Below are positions 5,650 to 12,171 of a DNA stretch of 12,923 nucleotides, in pieces. This DNA comes from Oscillospiraceae bacterium (lineage in GTDB: Bacteria; Bacillota; Clostridia; Oscillospirales; Acutalibacteraceae): positions 1-12,923 of the forward strand of contig CADBUK010000147.1 of NCBI GenBank assembly GCA_902797915.1, written 5' to 3'. A program made the translations under genes and the position numbers. The notes beneath the pieces were generated by a model that did not search any database, was not told where the DNA came from, and saw only the letters and a program-made list of their open reading frames with translations. Position 1 is the first letter of the stretch. Every line of letters begins with the position of its first letter.

Positions 5650-5846
5650 TTGCGAAGCAATAACGTTTTTTCAAAGAAAAAACATTTCACAATTGCAGGG
5701 CAATTATTTCACATCTGAGTGAAACAAAGATATTTCACGTTTTGCAACGCAAAACATTTCACTAATAAGTGAAGTAAATTCTTGTGAATTTGTGAAGTAG
5801 CCAAAGCTGTGAAGTAGCTGCGCTGTGAAGTTTGCGCAAAGCGCAA
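5649..5846 (+). repeat. Array of mini-hairpins with heptamer spacers that flip orientation
   Basis: About nine small palindromes, most with three-base loops, follow one another: 5649-5661 (loop GAA), 5665-5683 (AAA), 5691-5705 (AGG), 5739-5755 (AAC), 5776-5791 (TTGT), 5799-5808, 5816-5824 (TGC) and 5832-5846 (AAA), with a weaker one at 5713-5731. The spacer is ATTTCAC four times (5684, 5706, 5732, 5756) and then its near-reverse-complement GTGAAGT four times (5769, 5792, 5809, 5825). The switch occurs in a dyad at 5758-5773. Stems differ in sequence but the spacers are constant. It occupies most of the untranslated leader of metY. Function unknown; RNA structure, protein-binding array or mobile repeat are all possible. 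Confidence 0.8.
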
Positions 5847-5885
5847 GTAAAAACACCACATTTTATTAATAAGGAGATTAAGAAT

Positions 5886-7169
5886 ATGTCTAACTATCGT
5901 TTTGAAACCATACAATTACACGCAGGGCAGGAAACCCCCGACCCCGCAACAGGCTCAAGAGCCGTTCCGATTTACCAGACGGCTTCTTACGTATTCAACA
6001 ACAGCGACCACGCGCAGGCACGCTTTGCGCTGCAGGACGCGGGCAACATTTACGGCAGGCTTACAAACAGCACGCAGGGCGCGTTTGAGGAGCGCATTGC
6101 GGCGCTTGAAGGCGGCGTAGGCGCGCTTGCAACGGCGTCGGGCGCGGCGGCACTTGCGTACACGTTTCAGGCGCTTGCAAAGGCGGGCAGCCACATTGTA
6201 GCCGCAAAAACAATCTACGGCGGCACATACAATTATCTGGCGCACACCCTGCCCGAGCACGGAGTTAAAACAACCTTTGTTGACCCCGACGACCTTGCAA
6301 ACTTTGAGGCTGCAATTCAGGATAACACAAGGCTGATTTTCATTGAAACGCTTGGCAACCCGAACTCAAACGTCATCGACATTGAAGGGCTTGCGGAGAT
6401 TGCGCACAGCCATAAAATTCCGCTTGTTGTTGACGCAACCTTTACAACCCCCTACCTTTTAAGACCGTTTGAATACGGCGCGGATATAGTTGTTCATTCG
6501 GCAACCAAGTTCATCGGCGGTCACGGCACGACGCTTGGCGGCGTAATCGTTGACAGCGGCAAGTTCGACTGGACTGCAAGCGGCAAATTCCCGCAATTCA
6601 CGGAGCCGAACGAAAGCTACCACGGAATCAGCTTCGTACAGGCGGCAGGCGCGGCGGCGTTCATAATCTACGTTCGCGCAATACTGCTCAGAGATACGGG
6701 CGCGGCAATTTCGCCGTTCAACGCCTTCCTGCTTTTGCAGGGGCTTGAAACCCTTTCGCTTCGCGTTGAGCGCCACGTTGAAAACACCAAAAAGGTGCTT
6801 GAATACCTTTCAAATCACCCGCAGGTTGTTAACATAAACCATCCGTCGCTTGACGATAATTACAAAGCGCTGTATAATAAGTACTTCCCTAAGGGTGCGG
6901 GCTCAATTTTCACCTTTGACATCAAGGGCGGAGAAAAAGAGGCAAAGAAATTCATTGACAGCCTCAAAATCTTTTCACTGCTTGCAAACGTTGCGGACGT
7001 TAAATCGCTTGTTATACACCCGAAAACCACAACGCATTCCCAGCTTTCCGCACAGGAATTTGAGGAGCAGAAAATTTACGACAGCACCATTCGTCTTTCA
7101 ATAGGCACGGAGCATATTGACGACATTATTGAGGATTTGGAACAGGCTTTCAGAGCCGTTGCAGAATAA
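5886..7169 (+). CDS. metY: O-acetylhomoserine sulfhydrylase (O-acetylhomoserine aminocarboxypropyltransferase)
   Basis: A 427-residue PLP enzyme of the Cys/Met metabolism family, normal length for MetY. Seen: the N-terminal FETIQLHAGQ with VPIYQTASYVF (28-37), YGRLTNST (56-63) that contributes the phosphate-binding Tyr and Arg of the neighbouring subunit, DATFTTPYLLRP (183-194), and the PLP lysine in HSATKFIGGHGTTLGG (Lys208). The enzyme joins sulfide (or methanethiol) to O-acetylhomoserine to give homocysteine (or methionine) in the cytoplasm. The start at 5886 has AAGGAG at good spacing; the open frame upstream to 5832 runs into the hairpin array. cysK follows 42 bases downstream, probably in the same transcript. 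Expression is likely governed by the long leader upstream. Cystathionine gamma-synthase is the main alternative, but length and motifs favour MetY. Confidence 0.93.
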   Translation: MSNYRFETIQLHAGQETPDPATGSRAVPIYQTASYVFNNSDHAQARFALQDAGNIYGRLTNSTQGAFEERIAALEGGVGALATASGAAALAYTFQALAKAGSHIVAAKTIYGGTYNYLAHTLPEHGVKTTFVDPDDLANFEAAIQDNTRLIFIETLGNPNSNVIDIEGLAEIAHSHKIPLVVDATFTTPYLLRPFEYGADIVVHSATKFIGGHGTTLGGVIVDSGKFDWTASGKFPQFTEPNESYHGISFVQAAGAAAFIIYVRAILLRDTGAAISPFNAFLLLQGLETLSLRVERHVENTKKVLEYLSNHPQVVNINHPSLDDNYKALYNKYFPKGAGSIFTFDIKGGEKEAKKFIDSLKIFSLLANVADVKSLVIHPKTTTHSQLSAQEFEEQKIYDSTIRLSIGTEHIDDIIEDLEQAFRAVAE

Positions 7170-7211
7170 AAAATCTATAACAAACTTTTTATATATGAAA
7201 GGAAAATCACT

Positions 7212-8138
7212 ATGGCTATTTATAATAACGTTACCGAGCTTATCGGCAAAACACCCATACTCAATTTAAACAATTATTCAAAAGAGGTAGGCGCAGGGGC
7301 AAACATCCTTGCAAAGCTTGAATATTTCAACCCCGCAGGCTCCGTTAAGGACAGAATTGCGGCGGCAATGATTGCGGCTGCAGAGGCTGACGGCACGCTG
7401 AAGCCCGGCGCAACAATTATTGAGCCCACAAGCGGCAACACGGGAATAGGCCTTGCAAGCGTAGGCACCGCAAAGGGCTACAGCGTTATCCTTACAATGC
7501 CCGAAACTATGAGCGTTGAGCGCAGAAATCTTGTTAAGGCGTACGGCGCAGACGTTGTTTTAACCGAGGGCGCAAAGGGAATGAAGGGCGCAATCGCAAA
7601 GGCAGAGGAGCTTAAAGCGGAAATTGAAGGCTCGGTTATTCTCGGCCAGTTCGTTAACCCCGCAAACCCGAAAGTTCATTACGAAACCACGGGTCCCGAA
7701 ATCTTTGCGGACACCGAGGGCAAGGTGGACATCTTCGTTGCAGGCGTAGGCACTGGCGGCACGCTTTCAGGCACGGGTAAATACCTCAAGGAGCAGAACC
7801 CGAACGTTAAGGTTGTTGCAGTTGAGCCCGAAACCTCTCCCGTACTTTCAAAGGGCGAGGCAGGCGCGCATAAAATTCAGGGAATCGGCGCAGGCTTCGT
7901 GCCCGACACGCTTGACACCGCAATTTACGACGAAATTATTCCCGTACCCAACGACGCCGCTTTTGAAACGGGCAACCGTATTGCAAAAACCGAGGGAATT
8001 CTCGTGGGTATTTCAAGCGGCGCGGCTGTTTGGGCGGCAACTCAGCTTGCAAACAGACCCGAAAACAAGGGCAAAAACATCGTAGTTATTCTGCCCGACA
8101 CGGGAGACAGATACCTCTCCACTCCCCTGTTTTCATAA
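7212..8138 (+). CDS. cysK: Cysteine synthase (O-acetylserine sulfhydrylase)
   Basis: A 308-residue fold-type II PLP enzyme, usual CysK length. Key motifs: PLP lysine in PAGSVKDRIA (Lys46), substrate loop TSGNTG (73-78), phosphate-binding GVGTGGT (178-184), GISSGAA (266-272) and the C-terminal PDTGDRYLSTPLF. It makes L-cysteine from O-acetylserine and sulfide. A good ribosome site (AAAGGA) precedes the ATG. It is the second gene after metY and is followed by a terminator, so the metY-cysK pair forms a sulfide-fixation unit. In Bacillus CysK also acts as the signalling partner of the Rrf2 protein CymR; with an Rrf2 gene two genes upstream, a similar moonlighting role is possible but not shown. 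No cysE (serine acetyltransferase) is nearby. Confidence 0.95.
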   Translation: MAIYNNVTELIGKTPILNLNNYSKEVGAGANILAKLEYFNPAGSVKDRIAAAMIAAAEADGTLKPGATIIEPTSGNTGIGLASVGTAKGYSVILTMPETMSVERRNLVKAYGADVVLTEGAKGMKGAIAKAEELKAEIEGSVILGQFVNPANPKVHYETTGPEIFADTEGKVDIFVAGVGTGGTLSGTGKYLKEQNPNVKVVAVEPETSPVLSKGEAGAHKIQGIGAGFVPDTLDTAIYDEIIPVPNDAAFETGNRIAKTEGILVGISSGAAVWAATQLANRPENKGKNIVVILPDTGDRYLSTPLFS

Positions 8139-8166
8139 AGTTCATAACGCATCATTTGCAAAAATC

Positions 8167-8203
8167 AACGCCTTGGCTCATTTGCCCGGGCGTTTTGTTT
8201 TTT
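8167..8203 (+). terminator. Intrinsic terminator after cysK
   Basis: Arms AACGCC (8167-8172) and GGCGTT (8189-8194), with an inner GGC/GCC pair, are followed by TTTTGTTTTTT. It lies about 30 bases past the cysK stop and should separate metY-cysK from nifS. A longer outer pairing, AAAATCAAC (8161-8169) with GTTGATTTT (8208-8216), is mutually exclusive with part of the inner stem and is itself followed by T residues. Confidence 0.8.
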
Positions 8204-8250
8204 AGGGTTGATTTTTTATGATTTATATAGTAAATTAAGATATAATAATA

Positions 8251-8279
8251 TTGACAAAATAAGAACAGCGATATATAAT
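8251..8279 (+). promoter_or_regulatory. Perfect consensus sigma-A promoter for nifS operon
   Basis: TTGACA (8251-8256) and TATAAT (8274-8279) are separated by exactly 17 bases. The start site should be near 8286, giving a leader of about 58 bases. The leader holds only a weak TCGGT/ACCGA pairing. I see no extended dyad over this promoter, unlike the metY promoter. Confidence 0.88.
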
Positions 8280-8343
8280 CATAGTGCTTCGGTGGGAGTT
8301 ATTCGTGCCTAACCGATAATTTTTAAGAAAGAAGGACGCTTAA

Positions 8344-9531
8344 ATGTTTGTTTATGCAGATAACGCGGCAACAACAAAAATAAGCAAATCGGCGCTCAAC
8401 GCAATGATGCCTATTTTTGAAACATATTACGGCAACCCCTCAAGCCTGCACACCACGGGGCAGGAGGCTGCGGAGGTGCTTGCAGGCGCAAGACAGCGCG
8501 TTGCGGCAAACCTCGGCTGCGAAGCGAGGGAGATTTACTTTACCTCAGGCGGCAGCGAGGCTGACAATCAGGCGATTAACACCGCCGCAATTCTCGGCGC
8601 GCGCAAGGGTAAAAAACACATTATCAGCACGGCGTTTGAACACCACGCAGTGCTGCACACGCTTAAAAAGCTTGAAAAGCAGGGCTTTGAGGTTACCCTG
8701 CTTGACGTTCACAAGAACGGCATCGTTACTCCCGAGGAGGTTGCGGCGGCAATCAGGGAGGACACCTGCCTTGTTACAATAATGTTTGCCAACAACGAAA
8801 TCGGCACGATTGAGCCGATTGCCGAAATCGGCAAAATCTGCAAGGAAAAGAAGGTTTTGTTCCACACAGACGCGGTTCAGGCTGCGGGACATCTTAAAAT
8901 CGACGTCAAGGAAATGAATATTGATATGCTTTCCCTTTCAGCCCACAAATTCCACGGCCCCAAGGGCGTGGGCGCGCTTTACTGCCGCAAGGGCATTATG
9001 CTGCAAAACCTGATTGAAGGCGGCGCACAGGAAAGAGGAAAGAGAGCGGGCACCGAAAACCTGCCCGCAATTGTGGGAATGGCGCAGGCGCTTGACGACG
9101 CGTGCGAAAGCCTTGACAAAAACGCCGCTTACGTTTCTGCGCTCAGGGACAAGCTGATTGCGGGGCTTTCAAAAATTCCGCACAGCACCGTTAACGGCGA
9201 TTTAACCCACAGGCTGCCCGGCAACGTTAATATGTGCTTTGAGGGCATTGAGGGCGAAAGCCTGCTGCTGCTTCTCGATATGAAGGGCATTGAGGCTTCA
9301 AGCGGCTCCGCCTGCACTTCAGGCTCGCTTGACCCAAGCCACGTGCTGCTTGCAATCGGGCTTCCTCACGAGGTTGCGCACGGCTCGCTCCGCCTTTCAA
9401 TCTGCGAGGAAAACACAGAGGAAGAAATTGACTACATCATTAAATGCGTGCCCGAGGTTGTAGAGTACCTCAGAAATATGAGCCCCGTTTGGGACGCACT
9501 TGAAAAAGGAGAGATTGAACATGTTATATAG
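8344..9531 (+). CDS. nifS: Cysteine desulfurase, NifS/IscS group I
   Basis: A 395-residue fold-type I PLP enzyme of standard NifS length. It begins MFVYADNAATTK, with NPSSLHTTG (31-39), TSGGSEADNQAI (67-78), the PLP lysine in SAHKFHGPKG (Lys202), RAGTEN (234-239) and the catalytic loop SSGSACTSG with Cys324. The longer cysteine-loop spacing and the residue context mark group I (NifS/IscS) rather than SufS. The enzyme removes sulfur from cysteine as a persulfide and passes it to the IscU-type scaffold encoded next, and in other bacteria also to MnmA and NadA, both encoded downstream. GAAGGA lies 8 bases before the ATG. Its last 11 bases overlap the iscU gene. A consensus promoter upstream suggests strong basal expression. 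Confidence 0.95.
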   Translation: MFVYADNAATTKISKSALNAMMPIFETYYGNPSSLHTTGQEAAEVLAGARQRVAANLGCEAREIYFTSGGSEADNQAINTAAILGARKGKKHIISTAFEHHAVLHTLKKLEKQGFEVTLLDVHKNGIVTPEEVAAAIREDTCLVTIMFANNEIGTIEPIAEIGKICKEKKVLFHTDAVQAAGHLKIDVKEMNIDMLSLSAHKFHGPKGVGALYCRKGIMLQNLIEGGAQERGKRAGTENLPAIVGMAQALDDACESLDKNAAYVSALRDKLIAGLSKIPHSTVNGDLTHRLPGNVNMCFEGIEGESLLLLLDMKGIEASSGSACTSGSLDPSHVLLAIGLPHEVAHGSLRLSICEENTEEEIDYIIKCVPEVVEYLRNMSPVWDALEKGEIEHVI

Positions 9532-9952
9532 CGAAAAGGTTATGGACCATTTTCAGAACCCGAGAAACGTTGGTAAAATGGAAGACGCAAGCGGCGTAGG
9601 CGAGGTTGGCAACGCAGTCTGCGGCGATATTATGAGAATGTATATTAAGGTTGAGGACGGCATTATTACAGACGTTAAGTTCATCACCTTCGGCTGCGGC
9701 AGTGCGATTGCAACCTCTTCAATGGCAACCGAAATGATTAAGGGACACACCGTTGAGGAAGCGCTTTCCCTTTCAAACAAGGCGGTTGTTGAGGCGCTTG
9801 ACGGTCTGCCCGCACACAAAATTCACTGCTCGGTGCTTGCCGAGGAAGCCGTTAAGGCTGCCGTTAAGGATTATTATGACAGAAACGGCATTTCATACGA
9901 CCCCGAATTATTTAAGGATTGCGGAAACTGCGAGCATTGTGCCAAAGGCTGA
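9521..9952 (+). CDS. iscU: Iron-sulfur cluster assembly scaffold, IscU/NifU-N type
   Basis: A 143-residue scaffold on which [2Fe-2S] or [4Fe-4S] clusters are built from sulfur donated by NifS. The three conserved cysteines are present: Cys34 in AVCGD (with Asp36), Cys59 in GCGSAIATSS, and Cys103 in KIHCSVLAEEA. Only the NifU N-terminal domain is present; the NifU central ferredoxin and C-terminal Nfu domains are missing. Compared with E. coli IscU there is a C-terminal tail of about 20 residues ending in CGNCEHC, giving three more cysteines (134, 137, 140) in CxxCxxC. The LPPVK chaperone motif for HscA is not present as such (LPAHK instead), fitting the lack of hscAB here. ATG at 9521 follows AAGGAGA and lies inside the nifS end, so the two are translationally coupled. 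Often called nifU in Clostridia. Confidence 0.93.
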   Translation: MLYSEKVMDHFQNPRNVGKMEDASGVGEVGNAVCGDIMRMYIKVEDGIITDVKFITFGCGSAIATSSMATEMIKGHTVEEALSLSNKAVVEALDGLPAHKIHCSVLAEEAVKAAVKDYYDRNGISYDPELFKDCGNCEHCAKG

Positions 9953-9953
9953 T

Positions 9954-10065
9954 GCCTTCGGCAATGATATTCGTGCTGCGCACGAGTGATATTTTTGCTT
10001 TGCAAAAATGATATAGCTTCGCTGTGAAATTCGCCTGCGGCGAGTTTAGGGAGGGCTTCGCCCTC
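9954..10065 (+). repeat. Second mini-hairpin array with TGATAT-type spacers, between iscU and nadA
   Basis: Six perfect palindromes with three-base loops follow the iscU stop: 9954-9962 (loop TTC), 9971-9985 (TGC), 9992-10008 (TTT), 10015-10023 (TTC), 10031-10043 (TGC), 10051-10065 (TTC). Spacers are AATGATAT, GTGATAT, TGATAT, GTGAAAT and GTTTAGG. GTGAAAT is the exact reverse complement of the ATTTCAC spacer at 5684-5762, so both arrays belong to one repeat family. It fills almost the whole gap in what is otherwise a tight operon. No U-run follows, so it is not a simple terminator; RNA stability or processing between iscU and nadA is possible. Confidence 0.85.
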
Positions 10066-10089
10066 ACCCATTATAATTGAGGAATGATT

Positions 10090-11007
10090 ATGACTGTTTA
10101 TGAGCTTCAGCAGAAGATTTTGGAATTAAAAGAAGAAAAGGACATCTGCATTCTTGCCCATTCGTATCAGGCAAGGGAGATTTGCGAGGTTGCCGATTTT
10201 GTGGGCGACAGCTATGCCCTGTCCGTAAAGGCGGCAAAGGTTGAGCAGAAAACCGTTATTATGTGCGGCGTACGCTTTATGGCGGAAACCGTTAAGGTGC
10301 TTTCGCCCGACAAAAAGGTTGTTCTTGCAAACCCCGACGCAGGCTGCCCGATGGCAGAGCAGATGGACGTTGAGCTGATTGCCGCTATGAAGGAGGCTAA
10401 CCCCGATTACGCGGTTGTGGCTTACATAAACACTACTACGGATTTGAAAACCGTTTGCGACGTTTGCGTTACAAGCAGCTCCGCGGTTAAAATCGTTAAC
10501 GCAATGCCCGAAAAGAATATTATTTTTATTCCCGACATTAATCTGGGTACTTACGTTTCCGAGCAGTGCCCCGACAAGAACATTAAGCTTGTTCACGGCG
10601 GCTGCCCCACCCACGCAAGAATGACGGAAAAGCACGCCCTTGAAGCAAAGGCGGCTCATCCCGACGCGTTGCTGCTTGTACACCCCGAATGTCAGGCAGA
10701 GGTTGTTAAGCACGCCGATTACGTCGGCTCAACCTCGGGCATTATGGATTTTGCAAAGGCAAGCGACGCCAAGGAGTTCATTATCGGCACGGAGAACAGC
10801 ATTGTTGAGCACCTGCAGTACGACTGCCCTGACAAAAGGTTTTACCCGCTGTCAAAGGATTTGGTGTGCCACAATATGAAGATTACCACCCTGCCCGAGC
10901 TTTTGCTTTGCCTTAACGGCGAATTCGGCGAGGAGATTGAGCTTGACGAAAGCACACGCCTTAAAGCAAAAAGCTGCATTGACAAAATGATTGAATACGG
11001 CGGATAA
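10090..11007 (+). CDS. nadA: Quinolinate synthase NadA ([4Fe-4S])
   Basis: A 305-residue short-form NadA. It condenses iminoaspartate with dihydroxyacetone phosphate to quinolinate for NAD synthesis and needs a [4Fe-4S] cluster. The three ligand cysteines are Cys86 (DAGCPMAE), Cys172 (HGGCPTHA) and Cys260 (LVCHNMK), with near-equal spacing as in the family; other marks are LAHSYQ (22-27), GVRFMAETVKVLSP (60-73), VTSSSAVK (127-134), HPEC and GSTSGI (213-218). ATG at 10090 is chosen because AGGA ends six bases before it; ATG at 10084 would touch that site directly. nadB and nadC are not in the window. Its place between the Fe-S scaffold and a NifS-dependent thiolase fits its cluster need, and recalls Bacillus, where a nifS gene adjoins nadBCA. 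mnmA starts three bases after its stop. Confidence 0.94.
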   Translation: MTVYELQQKILELKEEKDICILAHSYQAREICEVADFVGDSYALSVKAAKVEQKTVIMCGVRFMAETVKVLSPDKKVVLANPDAGCPMAEQMDVELIAAMKEANPDYAVVAYINTTTDLKTVCDVCVTSSSAVKIVNAMPEKNIIFIPDINLGTYVSEQCPDKNIKLVHGGCPTHARMTEKHALEAKAAHPDALLLVHPECQAEVVKHADYVGSTSGIMDFAKASDAKEFIIGTENSIVEHLQYDCPDKRFYPLSKDLVCHNMKITTLPELLLCLNGEFGEEIELDESTRLKAKSCIDKMIEYGG

Positions 11008-11010
11008 AAT

Positions 11011-12075
11011 ATGAAAGCAATTATTGCAATGAGCGGCGGCGTTGACAGCAGCGTTGCCGCCTTTTTGATGAAGCAAAACGGTTACGACTGTATGGGCGTA
11101 ACGATGAAGCTGTACGACAACGAGGATTTAGGCGTTCAGGAGAAAACCTGCTGCTCGCTTGACGACGTTGAGGACGCCCGCGAGGTTGCCCGCAGGCTCG
11201 GTATGCCCTTTTACGTGTTCAACTTTAAGGACGAGTTTGAAAAAAGGGTTATTGACAAATTTATAAGCACCTACGAAAGCGGCGGCACGCCCAACCCCTG
11301 CATTGACTGCAACAGGTTTTTAAAATTTGAAAAGCTGTTTCTAAGGGCGGAGGAGCTGGGCTATGACTGCATCGTTACGGGGCATTACGCAACCGTTGAA
11401 TACGACGAAGGCTCTGCCCGCTGGCTGCTTAAAAAGGGCGAGGATGAAAGCAAGGACCAAAGCTACGTGCTGTACGCCTTAACGCAGGAGCAGCTTGCGC
11501 ACACGGTATTCCCCCTCGGAAAATACCGCAAAAGCGAAATCCGCGCAATCGCGGAGGAAAACGGCTTTGTAAACTCGCACAAAAAGGACAGTCAGGATAT
11601 ATGCTTCGTGCCCGACGGCGATTACGCCGCGTTTATTGAAAGGCGCACGGGCAAGGCGTACCCCAAGGGCAACTTTGTGCTTGAAAGCGGAGAAATACTC
11701 GGCGAGCATAACGGGCTGATTCGATACACAATCGGTCAGCGCAAGGGGCTTGGCATTGCGTACAAACAGCCGCTTTACGTCTGCAAAAAGGATATTGAGA
11801 AAAACGAGGTTGTGCTTACCACGGGCGAAAGCCTGTTTACAAAAGAGGTTACCGCAACGGACATCAACCTGATTTCCGTGCCCGAAATCAAGGGCGAAAT
11901 GCGCGTTAAGGCACGCACGCGGTATAATATGAAGGAGCAACCCGCCACGGCAATTCAGCCTGACGGCAACACGATTAAGGTTGTTTTTGACGAGCCGCAG
12001 AGAGCCGTTACCGCAGGGCAGGCGCTTGTGCTTTACGACGGCGAATACGTAGTCGGCGGTGGAACAATAATATAG
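11011..12075 (+). CDS. mnmA: tRNA-specific 2-thiouridylase MnmA
   Basis: A 354-residue ATP-dependent tRNA thiolase that makes 2-thiouridine at position 34 of Glu, Gln and Lys tRNAs, using sulfur from a cysteine desulfurase. Seen: the PP-loop SGGVDSS (8-14), MGVTMKLYDN (28-37), the catalytic nucleophile in NPCIDCN (Cys97), GHYA (124-127), KDQSYVLY (148-155), and the second catalytic cysteine in SQDICFVPDGDY (Cys198); the C-terminal part (about 215-354) includes RYTIGQRKGLGIA. Full length for the family (also called TrmU). Only three bases separate it from nadA, so they are cotranscribed and probably coupled. In Bacillus the homolog lies beside cymR and the desulfurase yrvO, an order conserved here with insertions. 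Confidence 0.95.
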   Translation: MKAIIAMSGGVDSSVAAFLMKQNGYDCMGVTMKLYDNEDLGVQEKTCCSLDDVEDAREVARRLGMPFYVFNFKDEFEKRVIDKFISTYESGGTPNPCIDCNRFLKFEKLFLRAEELGYDCIVTGHYATVEYDEGSARWLLKKGEDESKDQSYVLYALTQEQLAHTVFPLGKYRKSEIRAIAEENGFVNSHKKDSQDICFVPDGDYAAFIERRTGKAYPKGNFVLESGEILGEHNGLIRYTIGQRKGLGIAYKQPLYVCKKDIEKNEVVLTTGESLFTKEVTATDINLISVPEIKGEMRVKARTRYNMKEQPATAIQPDGNTIKVVFDEPQRAVTAGQALVLYDGEYVVGGGTII

Positions 12076-12089
12076 CGTAAGCGCTATAT
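12070..12089 (+). repeat. Short hairpin across the mnmA stop codon
   Basis: ATATAGCG (12070-12077) and CGCTATAT (12082-12089) form a perfect 8-bp stem with a 4-base loop. The left arm contains the mnmA TAG stop. There is no U-run after it. It resembles single units of the mini-hairpin arrays and may slow 3' exonucleases at the end of the mnmA message. Confidence 0.6.
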
Positions 12090-12090
12090 A

Positions 12091-12150
12091 AATGATGAAT
12101 GAAAAATGAAGAATGAAAAATTATTCATTATTCACTATTCATTATTCATT
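12091..12150 (+). repeat. 60-bp imperfect inverted repeat of AATGAA-type words
   Basis: The left 30 bases and the reverse complement of the right 30 bases agree at 24 positions, with no loop between. Both arms are built from a 7-8-base word (AATGAAnA / TATTCATT) repeated about four times. It lies between mnmA and trmB. It looks like a small palindromic intergenic element rather than a terminator, since no U-run follows. Confidence 0.75.
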
Positions 12151-12151
12151 T

Positions 12152-12168
12152 AAGAAAGGAACTTTCTT
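12152..12168 (+). promoter_or_regulatory. Hairpin enclosing the trmB ribosome-binding site
   Basis: AAGAAAG (12152-12158) and CTTTCTT (12162-12168) form a 7-bp stem with a GAA loop. The only Shine-Dalgarno match for trmB, AAAGGA (12155-12160), lies in this stem and loop, so folding could hide it. The stem is AT-rich and its real stability is unknown. Confidence 0.45.
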
Positions 12169-12171
12169 GCT

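Noticed and set aside
5649..5846. CRISPR-like array because of constant heptamers at regular intervals
   Set aside because: The constant element is only seven bases, changes orientation midway, and the variable parts are palindromes rather than spacers; no cas genes are present.
8286..8343. Possible structured riboswitch or short ORF in the nifS leader
   Set aside because: Only a 5-bp pairing (TCGGT/ACCGA) and a three-codon GTG frame are visible, too little to support an element.
9954..10065. Intrinsic terminator after iscU
   Set aside because: Stable stems are present, but none is followed by a U-run, and nadA downstream has no convincing promoter of its own, so simple termination is not supported.
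10126..10713. 195-codon minus-strand open frame opposite nadA
   Set aside because: It lies wholly within nadA, whose cluster cysteines and motifs are unmistakable; the translation shows no family signature.
11479..11940. 153-codon minus-strand open frame opposite mnmA
   Set aside because: Shadow of mnmA; no ribosome site or domain.
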